64,000 bases of DNA, taken from Paraburkholderia sacchari (GTDB lineage: Bacteria > Pseudomonadota > Gammaproteobacteria > Burkholderiales > Burkholderiaceae). The position numbers and the translations under genes were made by a program. The DNA lies in NCBI RefSeq assembly GCF_000785435.2, contig NZ_JTDB02000007.1, positions 5,745 to 69,744 of the forward strand, read 5' to 3'. Below are positions 7,718 through 15,652 of this stretch, in pieces. The stretch's first letter is position 1. Each line of letters opens with the position of its first letter. The notes under the pieces are model-generated. The model did not search any database. It had not been told where the DNA came from and saw only the letters and a list, made by a program, of their open reading frames with translations.

Positions 7718-8578
7718 GTGTCTCAATCAGAACAGGAAGTCTCGCAAACCGTGCCGCTCGAAGCGTGGCTCGACAAGACCGAAACGCTCACCGACGAGAT
7801 CACCTCGTTCCCGCTGCGCGCGCTCGCGGCCACGCTCGACCGCGATGCGCCGGGCAACGCGGTGCCGCCGCTGTGGCACTGGCTCTATTTCCTGCCGGTC
7901 GCGCCGCTCGCGCAAGTGGGCGCGGATGGCCACCCGAAGCGCGGCGGTTTCCTGCCGCCCGTCGCGCTGCCGCGCCGCATGTGGGCGGGCGGCCGCCTCA
8001 CGTTCCACGCGCCGTTGCGCGTGGGCGAGACGGCGCAGCGCACCTCGACGATTGCCAATATCGAAGACAAGACCGGGCGCAGCGGCCGGCTCGTGTTCGT
8101 GACGGTCCAGCATCGCTACGAATCGGCGGGCGCGCTGTGCATCGAGGAGGAACACGACATCGTCTATCGCGACGCGCCGCAGCCTGGCGCGAGCGCGCCG
8201 AAACCCATCGTGGCGCCTGCGGACAACACCTGGTCGCGCACGCTCGTGGGCGACCCCGTGATGCTGTTCCGCTATTCAGCGCTCACCTTCAACGGCCATC
8301 GCATCCATTACGACTTTCCGTATGTCACGCAGGAGGAGGGCTATCCGGGGCTCGTCGTTCACGGGCCGCTCATCGCCACGCTGCTGCTCGATCTCGTGCA
8401 TCGCGAGCGGCCGGACGGGACCGTCGCGAGCTTCGCGTTTCGCGCCGTGCGTCCCACCTTCGGCGGCAATGCGTTCACGCTGTGCGGCAAGCCCGTCGGG
8501 GACGGCCGCACGATCGAACTGTGGGCCAAGGACCACGATGGCTATCTGACGATGCAGGCCACCGCGACGCTTGCCTGA
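7718..8578 (+). CDS. FAS1-like / mesaconyl-CoA hydratase-type hot-dog dehydratase (HTD2 family)
   Basis: 286 residues from the GTG at 7718, chosen because GGAG at 7707-7710 lies seven bases ahead; longer in-frame starts would run through the tandem repeat. The N-terminal half is a MaoC-like FAS1-type dehydratase domain (PLWHWLYFLP, GGFLPPVALPRRMWAGG, VGETAQRTSTIANIE). The C-terminal half has the hot-dog signature NGHRIHYDFPYVT, then YPGLVVHGPL. Relatives hydrate C4/C5 unsaturated acyl-CoAs such as mesaconyl-C4-CoA or itaconyl-CoA. The next gene is a broken MmgE/PrpD and the divergent gene is a broken LysR, so the pathway around this enzyme is decaying although its own frame is intact. Confidence 0.83.
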   Translation: MSQSEQEVSQTVPLEAWLDKTETLTDEITSFPLRALAATLDRDAPGNAVPPLWHWLYFLPVAPLAQVGADGHPKRGGFLPPVALPRRMWAGGRLTFHAPLRVGETAQRTSTIANIEDKTGRSGRLVFVTVQHRYESAGALCIEEEHDIVYRDAPQPGASAPKPIVAPADNTWSRTLVGDPVMLFRYSALTFNGHRIHYDFPYVTQEEGYPGLVVHGPLIATLLLDLVHRERPDGTVASFAFRAVRPTFGGNAFTLCGKPVGDGRTIELWAKDHDGYLTMQATATLA

Positions 8579-8622
8579 ACCGGATCGAGCCTGCTTCAGC
8601 CGCGCATTTCGCTTATGCAACG

Positions 8623-9406
8623 ATGAATCTCACGATGACCGATCACCCCAGCCGTACCCTCGCGGCCTTTGCCGCCACGCTCGTTTTCGACGCCATCCCC
8701 GCGCCGGTAGTCGAGCGCACCGTCAATCTCTATGTGGACTGGCTCGGCTCCGCGCTCGGCGGCAAGGGCGCGCGCCCCGTCGAGACCATTGCGCGCTTCG
8801 CCCGCGCGGCGCGCGGCGCGCAAAGCCCACACGGCCATGGCCGCCGCTAACGGGCTGATGGCGGCCCATCCGGCCGCCGACGCATTGCTCGCCGCGATGG
8901 CCGAACACCGGCTCGCGCCCGACGACATCGCAGCCGTGACCGCGCACGTGCATCAGGGCGCCATCGACGTGCTGGGCAGCGTGACCACGCCCAGCACGGT
9001 TCACCAGGCGAAGTTCAATATGGGCACGGTGCTGGGCCTGTGCGCGTATCGCGGCTATGCGGGCGTGAACGAATTGGAACACGACTACGCACAAGCGAAC
9101 ATCGCGGTGTTCCGCGAGCGCGTGGCGATGGTGCTCGACGAAGAAGCGGACCGCGCGTATCCGGCGCGCTGGATCGGCAAGGTGAGCTTGAGCACGCGCG
9201 ACGGCCGCACGCTGCATGCGCGCGTGGACGAGCCCAAGGGCGACCCCGGCAACACGCTCTCGCGCGAAGATCTGGCGACGAAGTTCGTGCGTCTCGCGGC
9301 TTTCTCGCATGCGGCGAGCGAAGACGAGGCGCACGCATTGCTGGAGCAAGCGTGGCGCATTGCCGATGCCGCGCGCGTGGGCGCGCTCTTTGAGGCGGTG
9401 CTTTAG
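8623..9406 (+). pseudogene. MmgE/PrpD family protein, internal deletion plus frame change
   Basis: The N-terminal 75 residues (MNLTMTDHPSRTLAAFA to FARAARGAQS) are readable from 8623 in frame 1 and stop at 8850. The C-terminal 190 residues (HTAMAAANGLMAAHPAADALL to the stop at 9406) are in frame 2 from about 8828. MmgE/PrpD proteins are about 450 residues. The central 180 or so residues, which hold much of the active site, are missing, and the join at about 8820-8840 is out of frame. The family includes 2-methylcitrate dehydratase and itaconate-related decarboxylases. It follows the hydratase by 44 bases, so the two were probably one operon. Confidence 0.75.
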
Positions 9407-10407
9407 CTTTTCTGCGCGGCCGGCTTGCTGCGCATGAAGCGCAGCGCGAAGCGCACGAGCTTCGGCATGGTCTCCGGGCGCAGCAGGCGCGGGTCGTAGC
9501 CCGAGAAGCGCCGGTCGTTTTCTTCGAGGCACAGGCGCATCAGATCCGGCACGTTGATGTCCACATCGGAGACCGACTGTGCGCCGTTCACCGTGAAGTT
9601 GTTGTCCTGCTGCTGCTCGTTGCCCTCGGCGTCCATGGTGCGCGCGAGGCCGATGCGCTCCCAGCCCAGAAACACCCACACGCGCGCCACTTTCAGTTCG
9701 AAGGCGATGCGCCGCCACCACGAAAGCCGCGCGCGGTGCCACGCCACCCAGTTCGCGAACAGCAGGATATGTCTGCATTCTTCCTGCATCACGGGCTCGA
9801 ACGTGTCGATGAGCTCGGGCGGAAACAGCCCCGAGCGCTTCGCGACTTCGAACAGACCGAATGCGAAGAAGCTGTCCACGCATTCGCTGTAGCCCGTCAC
9901 GAGATAGGCCCACTCGGCGTCCTTCGGAAACGCGTAAGGCGGCTCGCTCGCGAGCGCGATGCCATAGGCCCGCACCATGCGCGAAAGCACTTCCTTGTGG
10001 CGGTTTTCTTCCCACGCGTTGAGCGCGAGCGCGGCGCGCATCTCGGGGTCATCGACCGTCGCGGCATAGGCTGCCATGCGCAGGCGCGCCTTGCCCTCGG
10101 TCTGCACCGCGATGTCCCAGATCGGCAGATCGACGATGCGCTTGAGCGCCGCGGGCTCGAGCGAGGGCCATTCGAGCACCGAGGGCCGGTACGGGTTGAA
10201 GGTCTCGCGGAACATGCGGCTGGTTTCGCGGCGGTGCGCGTCGGAGCCGGGCGTAAGCGGGCCGGGTTCGGCGCTCGTCCAGTAGCGCGTATTGCGTTCG
10301 GCGGCCTCGAGCGTCGCGCGGTCGGGCGGCTCGCTCGGCAATTGCGGCGCGTTGAAGTCAGGGATCAATTGCGCCGTGTCGAAGGCGTCGAGTACCTGAT
10401 CGTCCAT
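9403..10407 (-). CDS. Ferritin-like di-iron carboxylate protein
   Basis: 334 residues from the ATG at 10407. Two halves each supply the elements of a di-iron four-helix bundle. The first has Glu104 and an ExxH at Glu134-His137 (WEENRHKEV). The second has Glu175 and an ExxH at Glu210-His213 (QEECRHILLF). This is the pattern of ferritin-like oxygenases, oxidases and ribonucleotide-reductase-like proteins. No signal peptide is present; a hydrophobic, tryptophan-rich stretch (NWVAWHRARLSWWRR) may touch membrane or lipid. The specific reaction is not deducible. It ends converging on the PrpD remnant (4-base overlap) and is preceded by another minus-strand gene start region. Confidence 0.75.
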   Translation of the reverse strand: MDDQVLDAFDTAQLIPDFNAPQLPSEPPDRATLEAAERNTRYWTSAEPGPLTPGSDAHRRETSRMFRETFNPYRPSVLEWPSLEPAALKRIVDLPIWDIAVQTEGKARLRMAAYAATVDDPEMRAALALNAWEENRHKEVLSRMVRAYGIALASEPPYAFPKDAEWAYLVTGYSECVDSFFAFGLFEVAKRSGLFPPELIDTFEPVMQEECRHILLFANWVAWHRARLSWWRRIAFELKVARVWVFLGWERIGLARTMDAEGNEQQQDNNFTVNGAQSVSDVDINVPDLMRLCLEENDRRFSGYDPRLLRPETMPKLVRFALRFMRSKPAAQKS

Positions 10408-10477
10408 CTGAAAGCGTCTCGTGTGGTTAGGTCGTGTTATTCGATTATTTGCAGCGTCGGGAAAACGATCAATTCTG

Positions 10478-11584
10478 TCACTGATGCGCGGAATCCGCCG
10501 CAGAATCCGCTTGCCCGGCGCCGGCTTCCCGGTTGTCGGCGTGGGTGACATGCGTGCCGCATTGATTGCAGAACGGGAAGAACGCGAAATTGCGCGCGCC
10601 GCAGTTGCAGACTTCGAAAAGCCTCAGCCCGCAGTGAATGCAGAACGAGACCTGGTCGCCGCCCAGATGCCACGGCTTGTCGCAAGACGGGCACAGCTTC
10701 TTCTGATATGCGCCAATGGCCTTTTCGTAGACCACGGTGCGGGCGCGCTCGCTCTGGCTTTGCTGCATTTCCGCGCGTTTTCGCTCCACGTAACGCTGGA
10801 ACGCGCGCAGCATGTAGAGCCCCGCGAACACTGTGAGCGCAATGCCCACGAGCACGCGCACATAGCCGCCGAAATCGGGCAGCCAGGGCACGAGCTCGAC
10901 AAAGAACGCGCACAGCGCAAACAGCCCGAAGCCGTAAATGAACGGCCAGTAGCGGCTTTTGCGGCGCTTCACGAAGAGCCATACGGCCACGAGCAGGATC
11001 GGCAGCGTGAGCGCGAGACGCCAGCCGAACACCGTGAGTTCGTAGCGCCGTTGCGCAGCGGCGTAGCGGGCGTCGGCGCCGGCCTGGGCCCGAGCGAGCT
11101 GGGCGTTCAATTGCTCCGTGCGTGCGTCGAGCGCGCGCTGCTGGTCGGCGAGCGCGTCGCGGCGGCGCTGCCAGTCGATCACGCTCGCCTGCAACAGGTC
11201 GAGATTGCGCGTGCGCGCGAGCAGTTCGATGTCGTTGCGGTTGTCGCCCGTGGCCGTGCGCGTGGCGATCCAGTTGCGCAGGCTCTCCCGGGCGTTGCGA
11301 TAGTCGGTGTTCGCACGGTCGTACGCAATGCGCAGGGTCTGCGCCTTGTCGTCGAGCGCGCTGCGCTGGCGCTCCAGATCGCGCGTTTGTGCTTCGAGCG
11401 GCGCGATGGCGGCGCGGTCGACGAATTGCTCGACACGAGGCGGCCCGCCTTGCGGCGCAAACATGAGGTCGCGAATCACGAGGCTGCCGAGCATGTCGAG
11501 GAACAGCGCGAACACGATCGCGATGATCCACGAGGCAATCTGCAACAGGCGGGCGGGCCGCGAATAAGCCTGGCTGGTGTTCAT
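10478..11584 (-). CDS. Membrane protein with coiled coil and C-terminal zinc ribbons
   Basis: 368 residues from the ATG at 11584 (MNTSQAYSRPARLLQ). Order of parts: one transmembrane helix at about 11-35; a long periplasmic or cytoplasmic coiled coil at about 50-180 rich in Arg, Gln, Ala and Leu; a group of about three transmembrane helices at 190-270; then a cytoplasmic C-terminus with cysteine pairs CPSC, CIHC, CNC and CNQC, probably one or two zinc ribbons. I do not recognise a named family. It is divergent from wecB across 360 bases. A structural or sensory role in the envelope is possible, but nothing in the sequence defines it. Confidence 0.7.
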   Translation of the reverse strand: MNTSQAYSRPARLLQIASWIIAIVFALFLDMLGSLVIRDLMFAPQGGPPRVEQFVDRAAIAPLEAQTRDLERQRSALDDKAQTLRIAYDRANTDYRNARESLRNWIATRTATGDNRNDIELLARTRNLDLLQASVIDWQRRRDALADQQRALDARTEQLNAQLARAQAGADARYAAAQRRYELTVFGWRLALTLPILLVAVWLFVKRRKSRYWPFIYGFGLFALCAFFVELVPWLPDFGGYVRVLVGIALTVFAGLYMLRAFQRYVERKRAEMQQSQSERARTVVYEKAIGAYQKKLCPSCDKPWHLGGDQVSFCIHCGLRLFEVCNCGARNFAFFPFCNQCGTHVTHADNREAGAGQADSAADSAHQ

Positions 11585-11944
11585 GGACGGTTCTTGGGAG
11601 AGCGCAACGAAAAGCCAATGGGCGAGCGCCATTGTAAATGGCGCGGCGCGCGGGCCGATGGCGCGTGTTGCCAATATTGCAATACGCGCAACGATTGGCG
11701 AGCACATTTCAATGAATTGAATAATCGCCAGCGCGCCTTTTTTATCGGACAATTATTGGCGTCGGTTCACTCGAAAAAGGTAGAGTGTCGCGAAAGTGCG
11801 ATCGGACGAATGGCACGGCCAGGATTGCTGCATGGCAAGCCGCCGTCGATAGACGTACGCACCAGGGGGCTTGCGCGAAACGGTTCATTGCACCCGCCGT
11901 TTTGCCGTCGCGTCTTTACCATTCATAACCGGAAGCTTGCACAC
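11585..11944. other. Intergenic region between divergent zinc-ribbon gene and wecB
   Basis: 360 bases without a convincing gene. It contains a less GC-rich patch (about 11700-11765, with TTTTTTATCGG and AATTATTGG), a likely place for the promoter of the wecB-nfr operon. No clear -35/-10 pair, operator or riboswitch was recognised. Confidence 0.5.
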
Positions 11945-13141
11945 GTGCGCATCCTGTCGATATTCGGAACGCGGCCCGAAGCCATCAAGATGGCGCCGCT
12001 CGTGAAGTGCCTCGAAGCCGAGCCCGGCGTGCAGTCCCTCGTTTGCGTGACGGGGCAGCATCAGAGCATGCTGCAGCAGGTTCTCGACCTGTTCGGCATC
12101 ACGCCCGACTACAACCTGGCGGCGATGACCGCCAACCAGTCGCTCAATGGGCTCACCTCGCGGTTGTTCGCGGGGCTCGACGACGTGCTCGCCGAGGTTG
12201 CGCCCGATCGCGTGCTCGTGCATGGCGACACCGCCACCAGCATGGTGGCCGCGATCGCCGCGTTTCACCGGCGCATTCCGGTGGGACATGTGGAGGCGGG
12301 GTTGCGCACGGGCAATATGTTCGAGCCTTGGCCCGAGGAGATGAACCGGCGCGTGGTGGACGTCGTGGCCGACCAGCTGTTCGCGCCCACGGCCAGCTCC
12401 CAGGCCAACCTCGAAGCGGAGGCGCTCACCGGGCGCGTCGTCGTCACGGGCAATACGGTCATCGATGCGCTGCGGCTCATGTGCGCGCGCCTCGATAGCG
12501 ACGACGCCATGCGCGCGCGCATCGACGCGCAGTTTCCATTTCTCGAACCCGCAGGCACGGGCCGGCCGCTGCTGCTCGTCACCGGCCATCGCCGCGAAAG
12601 CTTCGGCGAGGGCTTCCAGCAGATCTGCGCGGCGCTCGCAGCGCTCGCGCAAACCGGCAAGATGCAGATCGTCTATCCGGTGCACCTGAATCCGAACGTG
12701 CGCGGCCCGGTGCTCGCGACGCTCGGCAACGCGCCCAACGTCCACCTGACCGATCCGCTCGACTATCCCGAGTTCGTACGCCTGATGCAGCGCGCGGCCA
12801 TCGTGCTCACCGATTCGGGCGGCGTGCAGGAAGAAGCGCCCGCGCTCGGCAAGCCGGTGCTCGTGATGCGCGACGTGACCGAGCGGCCCGAAGCGCTGGC
12901 CGCCGGCACGGTAAAGCTGATCGGTACCGACCGCGACGCGATCTATAACGCGGTGCTCGAACTCGCCGTCGACGAGTCGGCGCGCAGTGCGTACGCGCGC
13001 CGCGTAAATCCCTATGGCGATGGCCACGCTTCGGAGCGCATCGTCGCTTCGCTCGTGGGCAAGCCGTTCACGCCGTTCGGGAGCCATGCGCTGCCGGGCT
13101 ATGCGCATCCTGTGCTGGCCGCCCGCCCGGACGCGCAGTAA
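11945..13141 (+). CDS. wecB: UDP-N-acetylglucosamine 2-epimerase (non-hydrolysing)
   Basis: 398 residues from the GTG at 11945, with GGAAG about nine bases upstream. The enzyme interconverts UDP-GlcNAc and UDP-ManNAc in the cytoplasm. Family motifs are all present: FGTRPEAIKMAPL at the N-terminus, VTGQHQSML, VHGDTATSM, GHVEAGLRTGN followed by PEEMNRR, VTGHRRESFG, and the C-terminal LTDSGGVQEEAP and RDVTERPE. Length is normal. It precedes bcsB-like, nfrB and nfrA genes on the same strand (82-base gap), so it probably feeds UDP-ManNAc to a dedicated polysaccharide synthase rather than to enterobacterial common antigen, for which no genes are seen here. Confidence 0.95.
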   Translation: MRILSIFGTRPEAIKMAPLVKCLEAEPGVQSLVCVTGQHQSMLQQVLDLFGITPDYNLAAMTANQSLNGLTSRLFAGLDDVLAEVAPDRVLVHGDTATSMVAAIAAFHRRIPVGHVEAGLRTGNMFEPWPEEMNRRVVDVVADQLFAPTASSQANLEAEALTGRVVVTGNTVIDALRLMCARLDSDDAMRARIDAQFPFLEPAGTGRPLLLVTGHRRESFGEGFQQICAALAALAQTGKMQIVYPVHLNPNVRGPVLATLGNAPNVHLTDPLDYPEFVRLMQRAAIVLTDSGGVQEEAPALGKPVLVMRDVTERPEALAAGTVKLIGTDRDAIYNAVLELAVDESARSAYARRVNPYGDGHASERIVASLVGKPFTPFGSHALPGYAHPVLAARPDAQ

Positions 13142-13223
13142 GCGAAGAGGGGCGCCGCGAGGCGGCCTCACATAAGCAACAAGAGCAAACAAGGCGCGCA
13201 CCTGAGCGCATGACGCCCACACC

Positions 13224-15650
13224 ATGAGACATGACGTGAAATCGATTTCGACCTTGCATCGGGGTCCTGGTGCGGCCGATCCCGAGAGCGTGGCAGGCAT
13301 GCGCCGCCCGCGCGGCAAGCGCATTTCAGTGGCGCTTTATGCGCAGTACGCCGCATCCGCTGCAATGAGCGCGCTAAGTGCCGGCGCTCATGCCGCGCCC
13401 GCGGACCTCGCCGGCGCGTTCGCGCAGCTCGGCGCGGGGCGCGTGGAGTCGCGCACCGTCTCGCTCGCCGATCTCGGCATACGCGAACCGGTCGTGCTGC
13501 GCGCGCCCGACGCCGTGCAGGAGCTCTATCTGCCGGTGCCGGCCGACCTGCCCATCCAGAACGCGACGCTGCAACTCGACGCGAACTATATGCGCGGCAA
13601 TGGCGGGCGCACGACCTTTCTGCTTTCGCTTGACGGCACGCCCGTGCAGTCGCGCAATCTGACCGAAGCGCAAGGCGACGGATCGATCAGCCTCGGCGTG
13701 GATGGCGCGCCGCGCCCCTCGGGCTTCGTGCGCGTGGGGCTGCAATGGTCCTCGGTGCTCAGCGACGCGTATTGCACGGACCAGACCGCGATTGCCAATC
13801 TCTGGCGCGTCGCGCCCACGACGCGCCTGAGCTACCAGTTCGACGCCGCGTCGATCCACGACGTGCGCACCGCATGGAGCGCGCTGCCGTCCAAGCCCGT
13901 GGTCATGGTGAGCGGCGCGAAGCTCGACGCCGCGGCCTACGACGTCGCGTGGCGGGTCGAAGCGCTGCTCATGCGCAGCGGCGCGAGCCCGGTCACGCAG
14001 ATCATGCCCGCCGTGGGCGACACCGTGCATCTGGGCAGCGTGCAGATGAACGCGGCATTGCAGGCCGTGCCCGCGTTCGCGGCGCTCGCTGCGGGCGGCG
14101 ACCACAAGCTCGCGAACCCCGCCGAATTGGGCGCGCTCATCGCGCTTGCCCCCGAGGGCGCGTTCGCGCCGAACGTCGTGATCGACGATGCCGCGTTGCG
14201 CGCGCATATCGGCGAGGCGCTCGACGCGTTGCGCGCGCAAGTGCAGGGCGTGTCGCCGGAGGCCGCGCAGGCGTTCGACGCGTGGCGCAAGCGCGCGGGC
14301 GGGCCGTTGCTCGCGGCGTCGTCCGATCCGCTCGTCAAGGGTGAGGTCGCGCTCGCGCATCCGGGCGGCTTGCCGACGGTCGTGGTCGGCGACGACCTCG
14401 GCATGAGCGCGCTCTCGCGCGTGTGGAGCGGCGTGGGGGCGTCGAACCGTCTGGTGGTGCACGAACTGGCCGCCTCGCCAAACCGCAGCGCGGGCGGCAG
14501 CACCGACCAGCTTGCGTTGTCGCTCGTCGGCGGCACGCCTCGCACCTTGAATGTGCTGACGAGCGCCACGTGGGACGCGAATTTCGATCTCGCGGCGGTA
14601 TCGGGCAACGGCGAGATTCCACGCCGCGTGGAGCTCGATCTCGCGGCGGCGCCGGCGGCCGAACGCAACGGCCAGACCGCGTCGGTGTTCTTCAACGGCG
14701 TGCTGATCGGCGCGAAGCTGCTCGACACCGACGGGCGCCAGCAACGCGTGAGCGCCGACATTCCGGCCTACGCGCTCGGCACTACCAATACGCTGCGCGT
14801 GCTGTTCCAGCGCCCGCCGCGGAGCGAATGCCGCCCGCGCGAGCAGGGCTACCCCGTGGCGGTGCTGCCCGGCAGCCATCTGGTGCTCGGCCAGGGGCCG
14901 CTCGCCGAGAATTTCACGGGCATGATCGTGCGCTTCTCGCAGCAGGCGACCGTGCTCGTGCCGCAGTCGTATCTCGCCGATCCGGTGGCGAGCCTGCCGC
15001 GCGTCGCGCGTCTGGCCAATGCCACGGGCGTGTCGCCCACGCGCGCGACGCTGCAAGCGGTGGCCGACGGCCAGGCCGCGCAGCCGGCGGGCCCGTTCCT
15101 CGCCGCCGATGTCACGCTCGACAAGCAGGACGGCCACGCGAGCTTCGATAACGGCCGCGTGACGCTCAAGGGGCGCGGCGGCGCGACGCTGATGGACGTC
15201 TCGGGGCTCGCGAAGCTCGGCGTGATCGAGGTGGTGCGCTCGGGCAGCACGCCGGGCGTGCTCTATCGCAGCGTGGGCGCGCCGCCCGAGCTGCCCGCGA
15301 GCCTCCAGTACCTGCAAGGCGATGTGGCGATCGTCGCCGGCTCGGGCGTGCTCAAGCAGTTCGACACCCAGTACGCGGGCGGCGTGCCGCCTCTTGACGA
15401 CCAGCGCGCGTGGCTCACGCGTCACTGGGCCGGCTGGGGCGTGCCGACGATTTCGATTGTGGCGCTGCTCGCGCTGATCTTTGGAGCGGGCTTCGCGCGC
15501 AGCCGTGCGCGAGCACGTTCGGCGGCGGCTGCCGCGGCGAAGGCCGAGGTCAAGGCCAGGGAGAGCGAAAGCGCGGACCAGGACCGCAGCGGCGGCAGCG
15601 CTGGCAACAGTTCCAGCAACTCCGATAACTCTGGCAACAAACAGGACTGA
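13224..15650 (+). CDS. BcsB-like periplasmic subunit of a polysaccharide synthase
   Basis: 808 residues. An N-terminal signal region (ISVALYAQYAASAAMSAL) precedes a large periplasmic part of the cellulose synthase BcsB family: alternating carbohydrate-binding-like and flavodoxin-like domains (LPIQNATLQLDANYMRG, LQWSSVLSDAYCTDQ, then LSLVGGTPRTLNVLTSATW, and RVLFQRPPRSECRP). A single transmembrane helix lies near the end (about 737-757, PTISIVALLALIFGAGF), followed by a charged Ser/Asn-rich cytoplasmic tail. In cellulose synthases BcsB holds the catalytic BcsA and guides the chain through the periplasm. Here the partner should be NfrB, encoded two bases downstream. Classical bcsA, bcsC and bcsZ are absent from the window. 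Confidence 0.85.
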   Translation: MRHDVKSISTLHRGPGAADPESVAGMRRPRGKRISVALYAQYAASAAMSALSAGAHAAPADLAGAFAQLGAGRVESRTVSLADLGIREPVVLRAPDAVQELYLPVPADLPIQNATLQLDANYMRGNGGRTTFLLSLDGTPVQSRNLTEAQGDGSISLGVDGAPRPSGFVRVGLQWSSVLSDAYCTDQTAIANLWRVAPTTRLSYQFDAASIHDVRTAWSALPSKPVVMVSGAKLDAAAYDVAWRVEALLMRSGASPVTQIMPAVGDTVHLGSVQMNAALQAVPAFAALAAGGDHKLANPAELGALIALAPEGAFAPNVVIDDAALRAHIGEALDALRAQVQGVSPEAAQAFDAWRKRAGGPLLAASSDPLVKGEVALAHPGGLPTVVVGDDLGMSALSRVWSGVGASNRLVVHELAASPNRSAGGSTDQLALSLVGGTPRTLNVLTSATWDANFDLAAVSGNGEIPRRVELDLAAAPAAERNGQTASVFFNGVLIGAKLLDTDGRQQRVSADIPAYALGTTNTLRVLFQRPPRSECRPREQGYPVAVLPGSHLVLGQGPLAENFTGMIVRFSQQATVLVPQSYLADPVASLPRVARLANATGVSPTRATLQAVADGQAAQPAGPFLAADVTLDKQDGHASFDNGRVTLKGRGGATLMDVSGLAKLGVIEVVRSGSTPGVLYRSVGAPPELPASLQYLQGDVAIVAGSGVLKQFDTQYAGGVPPLDDQRAWLTRHWAGWGVPTISIVALLALIFGAGFARSRARARSAAAAAAKAEVKARESESADQDRSGGSAGNSSSNSDNSGNKQD

Positions 15651-15652
15651 GC

